64,000 bases of DNA. Origin: an uncultured Christensenella sp. (GTDB lineage Bacteria > Bacillota > Clostridia > Christensenellales > Borkfalkiaceae). The notes beneath the pieces are model-generated. The model did no database searches. It was not told the origin of the DNA and worked only from the letters and a program-made list of their open reading frames with translations. The stretch covers positions 62,001 to 126,000 of the forward strand of contig CAJTPJ010000004.1 in assembly GCA_910578145.1 (NCBI GenBank), in the 5' to 3' direction. This document shows, in pieces, positions 1 through 7,778 of this stretch (position 1 is the stretch's first letter; each line of letters begins with the position of its first letter). Made by a program: the position numbers and the translations under genes.

Positions 1-201
1 CGCGCCCTCCGCCGTAAGATAAATGTGCATACCGTCGCACTCAACGAAATTAGCCGCCTGCAAAATTTTAACGGCCTTCTGCACGGCAGGCTGCGACACG
101 CCTATTTTTCTTGCCACGTCCACTCGGTGAACGAAAGCGCTTTCACGCGATAAAAGCAAGATACATTCAAGATAATCTTCCGACGATTGGTTTCGCTTCA
201 T
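1..201 (-). CDS. DtxR/MntR-family metal-dependent regulator, N-terminal part (partial)
   Basis: Translating the minus strand from the ATG at 199-201 gives MKRNQSSEDYLECILLLSRE followed by a helix-turn-helix (VDVARKIGVSQPAVQKAVKIL) and the wing ending in LTAEG. This is the N-terminal DNA-binding domain of the DtxR/MntR/IdeR family, which repress metal uptake or efflux genes when loaded with Fe or Mn. The gene runs off the window, so the dimerisation and metal-binding domain is not visible and the metal cannot be called. It is the last gene on the minus strand after prfA, 40 bp beyond the prfA stop. The family call rests on the EDYLE...LTAEG pattern. Confidence 0.75.
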   Translation of the reverse strand, partial: MKRNQSSEDYLECILLLSRESAFVHRVDVARKIGVSQPAVQKAVKILQAANFVECDGMHIYLTAEGA

Positions 202-240
202 AAATATAATCTCTCGTTAATAATACACAGTTGCGCGCGC

Positions 241-1320
241 TTAATCCTCCGCGCCCGCCAGCTTGGCTTCGCGGTCGGCAATGGTTAACGCCTCTATCAT
301 ACCCTCGATATCGCCCATAATAAACTCGGTTAAGTTATAGACGGAAAGCCCTATTCTGTGGTCGGTCACACGCCCCTGCGGAAAGTTATAGGTACGGATA
401 CGCTCGCTTCTGTCGCCCGTACCCACAAGGCTTTTCCTGTGCTCGTCGTAAGCGGAACGGTTTTGGGTGTTGTAATAATCGTATAACCGCGAGCGCAACA
501 CCTTAAACGCCTTGTCCTTATTTTTAAGCTGGCTTCTCTCGTCCTGACAAGTAACCACTATGCCCGTGGGAAAGTGCGTAATACGGATTGCGGTTTCGGT
601 TTTGTTAACTTTTTGCCCGCCCGCGCCCGACGAACGGTAAACGTCCACGCGGATATCCTCGTCCTTTATTTCCACTTCAACGTCCTCGGCTTCGGGCAAA
701 ACCGCCACCGTAGCCGTGGAAGTATGCACACGCCCCTGCGACTCGGTTTCGGGCACGCGCTGGACGCGGTGAACGCCGCTTTCAAATTTAAGCTGTTTGT
801 AAGCGTCCTTGCCGGTAACGTTGAAAACCACTTCTTTTAAACCGCCAAGCTCGGTTTCGTTTATATCCACAACTTCTATTTTAAGACGGTGACGCTCGCA
901 ATAGTTGATATACATTCTGTACAGCTCGTAGGCGAACAACGCCGCCTCTTCGCCGCCCGCGCCGCCGCGGATTTCCACGATGCAGTTTCTGTCGTCGTTT
1001 TTGTCTTTTGGCAACAGCAAAATTTTAAGCTCTTCGGTGATGCATTCAAGTTTCTGCTTGCATTCTTCGGTTTCAGCGTACAAAAGTTCGCGCATATCGG
1101 GGTCGGTTTCCGTTTTAACGGCTTCCTCCGCCTGCGCCTTTTGCCTTTCTATTTCCGCATATTCGGCGTATTTTAACGCGGTTTCGGAAATTTCAGACTG
1201 CGCCTTAGCTACTTTCGTCCACTCGGCAGGGTCGGAAATGACGGCGGGGTCGCTCATCTTTTCAGAAAGCTCCCCGTACCGCGCGTAAATATCTTTTAAT
1301 TTTTCAATCATTTTAGACAT
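241..1320 (-). CDS. prfA: Peptide chain release factor 1
   Basis: Class I release factor that terminates translation at UAA/UAG. At 359 aa it has the normal length. The tripeptide anticodon region reads P190-E191-T192 (PxT type, so RF1 rather than RF2) and the catalytic GGQ lies at residues 234-236 in SGAGGQKVNK. It starts 3 nt after the stop of the fused PrmC methyltransferase gene that modifies the GGQ glutamine, and no clear Shine-Dalgarno sequence precedes it, so translational coupling is likely. The gene order rpmE, DUF1385-prmC, prfA is typical of Clostridia. Confidence 0.97.
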   Translation of the reverse strand: MSKMIEKLKDIYARYGELSEKMSDPAVISDPAEWTKVAKAQSEISETALKYAEYAEIERQKAQAEEAVKTETDPDMRELLYAETEECKQKLECITEELKILLLPKDKNDDRNCIVEIRGGAGGEEAALFAYELYRMYINYCERHRLKIEVVDINETELGGLKEVVFNVTGKDAYKQLKFESGVHRVQRVPETESQGRVHTSTATVAVLPEAEDVEVEIKDEDIRVDVYRSSGAGGQKVNKTETAIRITHFPTGIVVTCQDERSQLKNKDKAFKVLRSRLYDYYNTQNRSAYDEHRKSLVGTGDRSERIRTYNFPQGRVTDHRIGLSVYNLTEFIMGDIEGMIEALTIADREAKLAGAED

Positions 1321-1323
1321 AGG

Positions 1324-3162
1324 CTAAAAAACAATTTTAACGAAACGGTCAACGCCCGCAAGGTCCTTTAAAACTATGGCGTAGTCGCGTTTGGAAAATA
1401 TTTGTAAAATTTCGTTAGTTTGACCTTCGCCGCACTCCATAATAAGCATACCGCCCTTGGTTAAGTAGCTTTTTACGTCGCGCGCTATTCTGCGGTAAAA
1501 CTCCAAGCCGTCCTCGCCGCCGTCAAGCGCAACGCGCGGCTCGTACTCGCGTACTTCTTTTTGTATAAAAGGAATTTCACCCGTTTTTATATACGGCGGG
1601 TTGCAAACTATTATGTTGTACCTGCCGCGGACGTTGGTAAACAAATCGCTTTGCACGAAATGCACCGTAACGTCGTTTAATTTAGCGTTTTCCTGCGCCA
1701 GCATAATTGCCGCATCCGACAAATCCGCCGCCGAAACGACAACGTTTTTGCCGCGCAGAGCTTTGGCAACCGAAACGGCTATACAGCCCGAACCCGTGCA
1801 CATATCCAAAATTCTGTCGCCTTCTTCCGCGCTTTTTACAACGCTGTCGGCTAAAATTTCCGTTTCGGGTCTGGGGATAAGCGCGCGCTCGTCAACCTTT
1901 ATTTTGCAACCGTAAAACTCGGTGTCGCCGATAATATACCAAAGCGGTCTGCCCGTAAGCCGTTTTTCGGCTATTTCCTGAATCTTTTTGCTTTCCGAAG
2001 GCTTAACCGTGCGCTCCGACTTCAATTCGCTACGCTTTACTCCGAGGACTATAGAATATATCCACTCGGCGTCGCTTTCGTCAATGCCGTTTTCGGTAAA
2101 TTTTTTCTTGGTTTCTTCAAGCATTTTAGATAAAATGCCGCTGGTTATAAACGCGGTTTCTTCCACGCTTTCATCGTTATCCATTTCAAGCACCTTGTTG
2201 AAAGCGGCTATTGCAACCGCAATCATCGCCTCGTCGGGCTCGCGCGTGGTCATAGTTTTTTGCAAAAGCATACCCGGCGCTTTGAATATAGCCACGAATT
2301 TATTGTCGAACTTGGCAAGGAATTTTAAAATTTCGTAGGAAACGCCCGCGATAAGCGGCAACAGCACCAGCTCAAGCCCCAGATTTATGAAAAACCGCGC
2401 GAAACGGTTGGTTACCGAAGGCACGAGCTCGTAAAAGCCCCAAGTTACGAGCGAAATAATTACTATGTTTACAAAAAGTACGATAAACAGAAACGAAGTG
2501 CCGCACCTGTCGTGTATGCGCGAACACTCTTTCACCTTTTCGGGCGTAAGCTCCACGCCGTGCTCGTACGCGTTTATCGTTTTATGTTCGGCTCCGTGGT
2601 ATTGGTAAAGCCGCCTGATATCGCTTAAAAACAGGATAAGCCCCAAATAAGCAAGGAAAATAGCCAATTTGAAAACGCCCAAAAGCACGTAATTAAGCCA
2701 AACGAAAGACTGCGCGCTTTCTTCGGGAATCAAGCCCATAATAAGCTCGCTTAAAAAACGGGGCAAAAATATGAAAATACCTATGGCGAGAACTATTCCC
2801 AAAATCATAGAAATTGTAGAAAGAACGTCCATTACGGAAACTTTAAACTTTTCCGCAAGCCATTTTTGTATTTTTCCGCCCTCTTCCTCGTCGTCGCCGT
2901 AAACCGCCGCCGAGCGCATTAAAGTGCGCGTACCCAAAATAAGCGACGAAATAAGATTTACTACGCCGCGCACGAAAGGTATTTTAGAAGCCTTTTTAAG
3001 GGCGGGGCTTTTTTTAAGGCGCTTGGCTTCAACCTGGATTTCTCCGCCGTTGTCGCGTACGGCAGTTGCCATACACGTTTTGCCCATCATCATAACGCCG
3101 TTTAATACCGCCTGACCGCCGATATAAGTTCCGCACTTTTTAGTTTTGGTTTTTTTCGCCAT
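1324..3162 (-). CDS. prmC: DUF1385 membrane protein fused to release factor glutamine methyltransferase PrmC
   Basis: A 612-aa two-part protein. Residues 1 to about 325 are a DUF1385 (YqhQ-type) membrane protein: GGQAVLNGVMMMG near the start, YHGAEHK at 188-194 and about four hydrophobic segments. Residues about 340-612 are PrmC: a helical N-terminal domain, the SAM-binding DMCTGSGCIA (453-462) and catalytic NPPY (521-524). PrmC methylates the GGQ glutamine of RF1, whose gene follows 3 nt later. The ORF is continuous, with no stop or frameshift at the junction, and an AGGAAG ribosome binding site precedes the ATG. In many Clostridia these are adjacent separate genes; here they are one ORF, which would tether the methyltransferase to the membrane. 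Confidence 0.93.
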   Translation of the reverse strand: MAKKTKTKKCGTYIGGQAVLNGVMMMGKTCMATAVRDNGGEIQVEAKRLKKSPALKKASKIPFVRGVVNLISSLILGTRTLMRSAAVYGDDEEEGGKIQKWLAEKFKVSVMDVLSTISMILGIVLAIGIFIFLPRFLSELIMGLIPEESAQSFVWLNYVLLGVFKLAIFLAYLGLILFLSDIRRLYQYHGAEHKTINAYEHGVELTPEKVKECSRIHDRCGTSFLFIVLFVNIVIISLVTWGFYELVPSVTNRFARFFINLGLELVLLPLIAGVSYEILKFLAKFDNKFVAIFKAPGMLLQKTMTTREPDEAMIAVAIAAFNKVLEMDNDESVEETAFITSGILSKMLEETKKKFTENGIDESDAEWIYSIVLGVKRSELKSERTVKPSESKKIQEIAEKRLTGRPLWYIIGDTEFYGCKIKVDERALIPRPETEILADSVVKSAEEGDRILDMCTGSGCIAVSVAKALRGKNVVVSAADLSDAAIMLAQENAKLNDVTVHFVQSDLFTNVRGRYNIIVCNPPYIKTGEIPFIQKEVREYEPRVALDGGEDGLEFYRRIARDVKSYLTKGGMLIMECGEGQTNEILQIFSKRDYAIVLKDLAGVDRFVKIVF

Positions 3163-3187
3163 TATTGCTTCCTGTTATAAGTAAATA

Positions 3188-3208
3188 AGCTCCAAACGAT
3201 TTGGAGCT
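3188..3208 (-). terminator. Hairpin between rpmE and DUF1385-prmC
   Basis: A nine-base stem (AGCTCCAAA/TTTGGAGCT) lies just after the rpmE stop. On the minus strand it is followed only by TTATTTA, so it is at best a weak terminator that may lower expression of the downstream genes. Confidence 0.4.
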
Positions 3209-3214
3209 TTTGGA

Positions 3215-3418
3215 TTAAAGGTTATACTTTTTGTTGAATTTCTCAACGCGGCCGCCCGTATCTACCAACTTCTGTTTGCCGGTAAAGAAAGGATGGCATT
3301 TGTTGCAGATATCGACCTTTAAGGTTTCCACGTTTTTAGTCGTTCCCGTCGTGAACTTAGCTCCGCACGCGCAGACAACCGTTACTTCGTGATAATCGGG
3401 ATGTATCTCGGGCTTCAT
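3215..3418 (-). CDS. rpmE: Ribosomal protein L31 (zinc-binding type)
   Basis: A 67-aa large-subunit protein starting MKPEIHPDYHEV. The ORF is open 13 codons further upstream, but the start at 3418 has a GAGGTG ribosome binding site and the family N-terminus. Cysteine pairs in VVCACGAKF and DICNKCHPFF mark the zinc-binding (C+) form of L31. It heads the rpmE-prmC-prfA cluster. Confidence 0.95.
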   Translation of the reverse strand: MKPEIHPDYHEVTVVCACGAKFTTGTTKNVETLKVDICNKCHPFFTGKQKLVDTGGRVEKFNKKYNL

Positions 3419-3552
3419 ATCAATCACCTCGCTTAATTTCTTCGTTAGCCCTATCATTATATACTAATTTAAAATTGTAGTCAATCGATTTTATTATTAA
3501 AGCGAGAATTTTATGCACCCTGCGCCAATATAATTTTTTTAACCTTTTTTAG

Positions 3553-3581
3553 TTGCAAAAATAACCTTTTTAGCGTATAAT
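3553..3581 (+). promoter_or_regulatory. Sigma-A promoter of the dehydrogenase gene
   Basis: TTGCAA (3553-3558), 17-bp spacer, TATAAT (3576-3581). The predicted transcription start at about 3588 is only about 6 nt before the ATG at 3594, so the mRNA would be almost leaderless. Confidence 0.75.
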
Positions 3582-3593
3582 GCTTTATAAGTT

Positions 3594-4610
3594 ATGGATA
3601 GTTGGATTTTAAAAGGCGTTAAAAACTTAGTTAACGAGCCTCAAACCGTCAACTGCATATCGCCCACTCAGGTAAAAGTAAGAGTTTCGCACCTGCTTTT
3701 AACAGATTACGACGAAATTTTGTATAACGGCGCTATCGAATTGAATTACCCCAAAATCCCCGGACGCGCCGCAGTGGGCATAGTTACCGAAGTAGGCGAA
3801 AATTGCTACGGCGTTGAAAAGGGTATGCGCGTTTATCTTAAACCCACGCGCGCCTGCGGCGATTGCCTGCCCTGCAAAAGCGGCAAAGCAAAGGAATGCA
3901 CGTCTTACCTCACCGCGGGCAAGGATTTCGACGGGTTTATGCGCGATTTCGTGGTTTGCGAGTACGACGACGTTGCTCCCCTGCCCGATTCTGTGGACGA
4001 TAGCCTTGCGCTGTGCATAGAATCTATTGGTATTGCGGAAAATATTTACGATAAACTTAATCTTTCCGCAGGTCAGAGAGTAGCCGTAATAGGCGCGGAT
4101 TTCGACGGATTTATAACGGCGCAGGTGCTTGCTTATCACAAAATAGTGCCCGTGCTTATAGATAACAACCCCGCTAACCTTGAAAGAGCAAAAAATTGCG
4201 GCGTTCATTATTCGTTTGCGGCGGACGACGACCTTGAACAAAATTTAACGGGCGCTACCAGCGGCAACCTTTGCGACGCGGTTATTTACTGCGCCTCGTC
4301 CAGATTGCCCCTTTCGCTTTGTTCAAGAATGATAGGCAACGGCAAAGTGCTTGTTTTAAGCTGTAATTCCACTATTGCCGCCACCCTTTCCGCAAACACC
4401 GTGCTTGAAAAAAATATGACGGTTATAGGCGTTTCCAACGCTTACGATTACACCGATACCGTTATAAATATGCTTATTCACGGTGCGGTGAATATAGACC
4501 GCCTTGACAAGGAAGTTTTAACCGACGGCAACCCCGCCCAACTTTTGGCGGAGCGCAGTTCGGGCGTGGCAAAACGCGGCAAAATGACCGTTTTGAAAAT
4601 GATTCTCTGA
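3594..4610 (+). CDS. Zinc-type medium-chain dehydrogenase/reductase with degenerate catalytic site
   Basis: A 338-aa protein with the MDR alcohol/polyol dehydrogenase fold: a GroES-like domain, then a Rossmann domain. The structural-zinc lobe is intact (C88, C91, C94, C102). The catalytic zinc site is not: the usual CGTD reads LLTD (35-38), and the usual GHE reads GRA (57-59). The nucleotide motif GxGxxG reads GADFDG (167-172). A normal zinc-dependent oxidation is therefore doubtful; it may be a zinc-independent reductase or a binding protein. The start is fixed by the family N-terminus MDSWILKGVKNL; no Shine-Dalgarno sequence is present. It is followed after 19 bp by the cardiolipin synthase gene, so the two are probably cotranscribed. 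Confidence 0.85.
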   Translation: MDSWILKGVKNLVNEPQTVNCISPTQVKVRVSHLLLTDYDEILYNGAIELNYPKIPGRAAVGIVTEVGENCYGVEKGMRVYLKPTRACGDCLPCKSGKAKECTSYLTAGKDFDGFMRDFVVCEYDDVAPLPDSVDDSLALCIESIGIAENIYDKLNLSAGQRVAVIGADFDGFITAQVLAYHKIVPVLIDNNPANLERAKNCGVHYSFAADDDLEQNLTGATSGNLCDAVIYCASSRLPLSLCSRMIGNGKVLVLSCNSTIAATLSANTVLEKNMTVIGVSNAYDYTDTVINMLIHGAVNIDRLDKEVLTDGNPAQLLAERSSGVAKRGKMTVLKMIL

Positions 4611-4629
4611 CGCGCGGATTTTAATTCCG

Positions 4630-6045
4630 ATGCGCAATTTAACCAAAATATTTTTTAAACTCAATTTTTGGATTTTACTACTTATTGCGGCACAGGTTGC
4701 CGCAATAATTTTTTTATGCCTGTATATACCCGCGTTTATGCCGCTGGCGTTCGCGCTGTTTTTAGTGTGGCTACTTGCGGCGGCTTCGGCAACGTTGCTG
4801 TTCGCGCGCGACGGCACGCCTGAAATTAAGTGCGTGTGGTTCGTGGTGATTGCCTCCGTTCCCGTTGCGGGCGCGCTGGTTTATTTAATTTCTTCGGCAA
4901 AGCCAAAGCCGCACGCCATTTTGAAAGTTAAAGACTGCGTAACCGACGGGATTTCCGCCGCCGCGCACGCTTCGTGCGGGACTTGCCGCGCAAGCTATTC
5001 CCGCGCGGCGTACTTTACTAACGGCGCGGAATTTTGGAACTCGGCTATTCCCGCTATAAAAGGCGCCAAATCCCGCGTTTACGTAGAGTTTTATATTTTC
5101 GGCAGCGGGCACCTTTTCAACTCCGTATTCGACGCGTTGAAGCAGGCAAAGGACAACGGCGCGGAAATAAAATTAATTTTCGACGGGCTGGGCTCGGCGT
5201 TTAAGTTTTCAAAGCGGGATTTAAAAAAGCTGAAAAGCATTGCCGAAGTTAAAATTTTTCATAAACTGACCCCTATCCCCCACGCGAAATTAAACCTGCG
5301 CGACCACCGGAAAATAATAGCTATTGACGGCAAAATCGCGTACACGGGCGGCATAAATCTTGCCGACGAATATATAAACCTGCGCAGTCCGTTCGGGTAT
5401 TGGAAAGATTCCGGAGTGGCGGTTTACGGCGAAGCCGCGAAAATTTTCGAGGGAATGTTTTTATCTATGTGGCTGGGCACATACGAAATGCCCGCCCCCG
5501 CGTTTGAAAGCGGCGAAAAGGCGTGCCTGCCGTACTATGACAGCCCGCACTACCGCGCGTTTTGCGAGGACGCTATGGTAAACGCCATATGCGCGGCGGA
5601 AAAACGCGTGCATATTTTTACGCCGTATTTTTGCGTAAGTGAAAAAACCGCGGCGGCGTTGGCTTTTACCGCGCGGCGGGGCGTGGAAATTAAGGTGATA
5701 ATTCCGCATAATCCCGATAAAAAATACGCCTTTGCGGTTACCAAGGCGTTTGCGTATAAAATGAAAGTTTACGGAATTGAATTTTACGAATACACGCCGG
5801 GGTTTATGCACGCAAAGGGCGTTATATGCGACGACAAGGTGTTTTTGGGAAGTTACAATTTCGACTTCCGTTCCACGCGGTTTAATTACGAGTGCGGCGT
5901 TGCGTTTGAAGGCGGCGTGTGCGCCGAGGTTGAGCGGGATTTCCAAAACTGTCTTGCGCTTAGCAGCGAGCTGAAAGAGGGCAAGCCGTCGCGGGCTAAG
6001 AGGTTTGCAAGGTTTCTTTTGCGGTTTTTCGCCCCCCTGGTTTGA
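4630..6045 (+). CDS. cls: Cardiolipin synthase (phospholipase D family)
   Basis: A 471-aa membrane enzyme that joins two phosphatidylglycerol molecules into cardiolipin. N-terminal hydrophobic segments (about 13-35, 37-58 and 68-88) anchor it. The two HKD motifs are HRKIIAID (226-233), followed by GKIAYTGGINLADEY, and HAKGVICD (394-401), followed by GSYNFDFRS; both are complete. Length and domain order match bacterial Cls. It lies 19 bp downstream of the dehydrogenase gene. The coding sequence is GC-rich compared with the cassette that follows. Confidence 0.93.
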   Translation: MRNLTKIFFKLNFWILLLIAAQVAAIIFLCLYIPAFMPLAFALFLVWLLAAASATLLFARDGTPEIKCVWFVVIASVPVAGALVYLISSAKPKPHAILKVKDCVTDGISAAAHASCGTCRASYSRAAYFTNGAEFWNSAIPAIKGAKSRVYVEFYIFGSGHLFNSVFDALKQAKDNGAEIKLIFDGLGSAFKFSKRDLKKLKSIAEVKIFHKLTPIPHAKLNLRDHRKIIAIDGKIAYTGGINLADEYINLRSPFGYWKDSGVAVYGEAAKIFEGMFLSMWLGTYEMPAPAFESGEKACLPYYDSPHYRAFCEDAMVNAICAAEKRVHIFTPYFCVSEKTAAALAFTARRGVEIKVIIPHNPDKKYAFAVTKAFAYKMKVYGIEFYEYTPGFMHAKGVICDDKVFLGSYNFDFRSTRFNYECGVAFEGGVCAEVERDFQNCLALSSELKEGKPSRAKRFARFLLRFFAPLV

Positions 6046-6070
6046 CAAAACAGGCGCTTTAATTTATAAT
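6042..6070 (+). promoter_or_regulatory. Sigma-A promoter of the yfcE-like gene
   Basis: Consensus TTGACA (6042-6047) overlapping the cls stop, 17-bp spacer, TATAAT (6065-6070). An AAAGGA ribosome binding site lies before the ATG at 6095. Confidence 0.85.
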
Positions 6071-6094
6071 TAAGCTGATAAAAGGATTTTAATT

Positions 6095-6595
6095 ATGAAA
6101 TTTATTGTTGCTTCAGATATCCACGGTTCTGCAACGTGGTGCAAAAAACTGCTTGAAATTTATAAAGCCGAACGCGCGGAAAAACTGATATTGCTTGGCG
6201 ATATACTCTATCACGGGCCGCGCAACCCCCTGCCCGACGGGTATGACCCCAAAGCCGTTGCAGAAATGCTTAACGCAATTAAAAACGACGTGCTATGCGT
6301 GCGCGGCAACTGCGACTCGGAAGTAGACCAAATGGTGTTGGACTTTCCCATTACGCCCGATTACGCGCTAATTTGCGCAGACGGGCTTAAAATATACCTT
6401 TCGCACGGGCACAGGGAAACGCCGCCGCTTAGCGCCGGTGATTACTATCTTACGGGGCACACGCACGTGCCCGTAAACGAGGACTGCGGGTACGTACACT
6501 TAAACCCCGGCTCGGTTTCTCTGCCGAAAGAAGGCAGCGGGCACTCGTACCTGTTGTTTGAAAACGGAAAATTTGCGTTTAAAACTTTGCAATAA
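6095..6595 (+). CDS. yfcE: YfcE/MJ0936-type metallophosphodiesterase
   Basis: A 166-aa member of the calcineurin-like phosphoesterase superfamily, small YfcE class. Metal-site motifs in order: SDIHG (7-11), LGDILYHGP, RGNCDSE, SHGHR and TGHTHVP. These enzymes hydrolyse phosphodiesters in vitro; the natural substrate is unclear. It has its own strong promoter. Its stop codon is followed at once by the left half of a split terminator (6594-6608) into which the rhomboid cassette appears to have inserted. Confidence 0.92.
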   Translation: MKFIVASDIHGSATWCKKLLEIYKAERAEKLILLGDILYHGPRNPLPDGYDPKAVAEMLNAIKNDVLCVRGNCDSEVDQMVLDFPITPDYALICADGLKIYLSHGHRETPPLSAGDYYLTGHTHVPVNEDCGYVHLNPGSVSLPKEGSGHSYLLFENGKFAFKTLQ

Positions 6596-6609
6596 AAAAT
6601 CCCCCCGCT

Positions 6610-6826
6610 TACCGTAGTTCCCATAGGGAATTTTAGGTAAGCCGCAGGTAAAAGAGAATTAGGCGTGGCGCGAAGCCACGCCTTTTCTGTACTTTTTGTC
6701 GTGGACGAACTAGGCTACTCGTAGCCTAGTGAGATATAGATATGTTCTATATTTCCCGCAAAATTCAATCGGTTGCGTTCTTTCATTTTTCGTGATATAA
6801 TGATTGCACGATAAACAGTAATTTAT
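6610..6826 (+). repeat. Left cassette repeat, copy A1
   Basis: About 215 bp, near-identical over its last 150 bp to the reverse complement of 37589-37801. It contains a terminal palindrome TTCCCATAGGGAA (6618-6630), a closing pair GCTTACC/GGTAAGC, a second hairpin GGCGTGGC/GCCACGCC, a third hairpin CTAGGCTAC/GTAGCCTAG, and then a promoter. Identity between the copies stops abruptly at 6826, where the cargo begins. Confidence 0.85.
6771..6805 (+). promoter_or_regulatory. Cassette-borne sigma-A promoter
   Basis: TTGCGT, a 17-bp spacer and TATAAT, with an upstream TG making an extended -10 (TGATATAAT). It is conserved in the copy at 37589-37801, where the -35 reads TTGCGC. It lies about 25 bp before the rhomboid start and should drive the cargo. 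Confidence 0.7.
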
Positions 6827-7613
6827 GGTAGCAACAATAATGAAAAAGAAAGTTGATTTCAAAAAACTTATTACCTTTACAAATGTTTTATCTATAATAT
6901 TGATAATTATGTATTTATTAGATTACTATTTACCGTTGCCCGAAGGGTACACAGGGTATACATCCTGGATTAGTGATAGCTCATCTGTGTTAAATTATAT
7001 TTTCGGAAGTTGCGGGGGATTACTTTCAAATTATTTGGCTATGGGCGCAATAGTTGATCCAAGCGGAACTCAAATTTACAGGCATTTTACTCAAATGCTT
7101 TTACACGGCGGTATCTTGCATTTAATTGCTAATCTTGTCGGATTGTATTTTATCGGCAATTATACCGAAAAGCGTTTCGGTTGGTGGATGACCGCTGTGT
7201 TGTTCTTTTTTGTGGGATTTATTGAAAGCTTTATTACCGATCCTCTGTACCTTGCAATGGCACCTGATAAGGCGGATAATATTGCCTCTACCATAAGTGT
7301 AGGTGCGTCGGGCGGAGTATACGGACTGATGGGCGCGTGTCTTGCGGCAATATTTTTCGATTTGAAAAGCTTTAAACAAATAGGTAAGCCTACAATTATG
7401 GTATCAGCGATATACGGTGTGCTTACAACCTACGTTGTAAGCTTTGGTTGGACGACGGTTTGTCATAACGTAGCGTTGATTTTGGGGTTAATTATAGGCG
7501 CCGCTATTATTCTACCGTTCTTTTTGTTGAAAAAAGGGAAGTTTGCACCTGCAATGCAATTATCCGAACAGTCAGAAGCATATCCCCAAGATGAAAAAAA
7601 CAACAATTTATAA
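6825..7613 (+). CDS. Rhomboid-family intramembrane serine protease
   Basis: A 262-aa polytopic membrane protein, S54 family, which cleaves transmembrane substrates. Motifs: H94-x4-H99-x3-N103 in the second core helix region, GASG with Ser162 as nucleophile, and His214 as the partner base. At least six hydrophobic segments are present. The coding sequence is clearly more AT-rich than cls or yfcE. The start could be 6825 or the ATG at 6840 (MKKKVDFKK); neither has a strong Shine-Dalgarno sequence, and the first ATG straddles the end of the left cassette repeat. It is the only gene in this cassette, read from the cassette promoter and ended by the cassette terminator. Confidence 0.88.
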   Translation: MVATIMKKKVDFKKLITFTNVLSIILIIMYLLDYYLPLPEGYTGYTSWISDSSSVLNYIFGSCGGLLSNYLAMGAIVDPSGTQIYRHFTQMLLHGGILHLIANLVGLYFIGNYTEKRFGWWMTAVLFFFVGFIESFITDPLYLAMAPDKADNIASTISVGASGGVYGLMGACLAAIFFDLKSFKQIGKPTIMVSAIYGVLTTYVVSFGWTTVCHNVALILGLIIGAAIILPFFLLKKGKFAPAMQLSEQSEAYPQDEKNNNL

Positions 7614-7644
7614 GTTTATAATATAAATTTTAATTTATCCTTCC

Positions 7645-7757
7645 AAATAGTTTGTAGTAAAAAGCTCTCGAACATATCGTTCGAGAGCTTTTGTCCTCGC
7701 TTGAAAGTGCAACTCTTAAAAATTTAGTTTTTTAATCCCTATTAGAATTGCGCTTTT
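7645..7757 (+). repeat. Right cassette repeat with terminator hairpin, copy B1
   Basis: About 113 bp, highly similar to the reverse complement of 35365-35478. It contains the hairpin AAAGCTCTCGAAC/GTTCGAGAGCTTTT (about 7659-7695), which is a good intrinsic terminator for the rhomboid transcript, and it ends with TTGCGCTTTT. The terminal palindrome CCCTAT..GAA is degraded in this copy. Confidence 0.8.
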
Positions 7758-7778
7758 GCGGAGGGGTTTTTTACGTTG

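Larger units (their letters stand above)
6609..7757 (+). mobile_element. Terminator-loop cassette 1 (rhomboid cargo)
   Basis: A unit made of a left repeat (6610-6826), one AT-rich gene (6825-7613) and a right repeat (7645-7757). Both repeats recur in inverted orientation around the MATE/PadR unit at 35365-37803. The left repeat supplies a sigma-A promoter and the right repeat supplies a terminator. The element lies in the same direction as the gene upstream, yfcE, and between the two arms of that gene's terminator. No transposase or recombinase is inside. That the unit is mobile is inferred from repeat identity, from different cargo in each copy and from composition. Confidence 0.7.
6594..7772 (+). 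terminator. Split intrinsic terminator of yfcE flanking the rhomboid cassette
   Basis: The left arm at 6594-6608 (AAAAAATCCCCCCGC) is complementary, apart from one bulge, to the right arm at 7758-7772 (GCGGAGGGGTTTTTT). Together they would make a GC-rich stem with a T-run right after the yfcE stop. About 1.15 kb of cassette now separates the arms. Confidence 0.7.

Noticed and set aside
574..840. Open frames on the plus strand opposite prfA, and the many similar long frames opposite the ribosomal genes
   Set aside because: They are antisense shadows of strongly conserved genes, with no ribosome binding site and no recognisable product.
6609..7757. Integron cassette with attC site
   Set aside because: No integrase, no repeated RYYYAAC/GTTRRRY core pair at both ends, and one cassette per site instead of an array.
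6609..7757. Group IIC intron (these insert near terminators)
   Set aside because: No domain V-like catalytic hairpin and no reverse transcriptase; the cargo differs in each copy.
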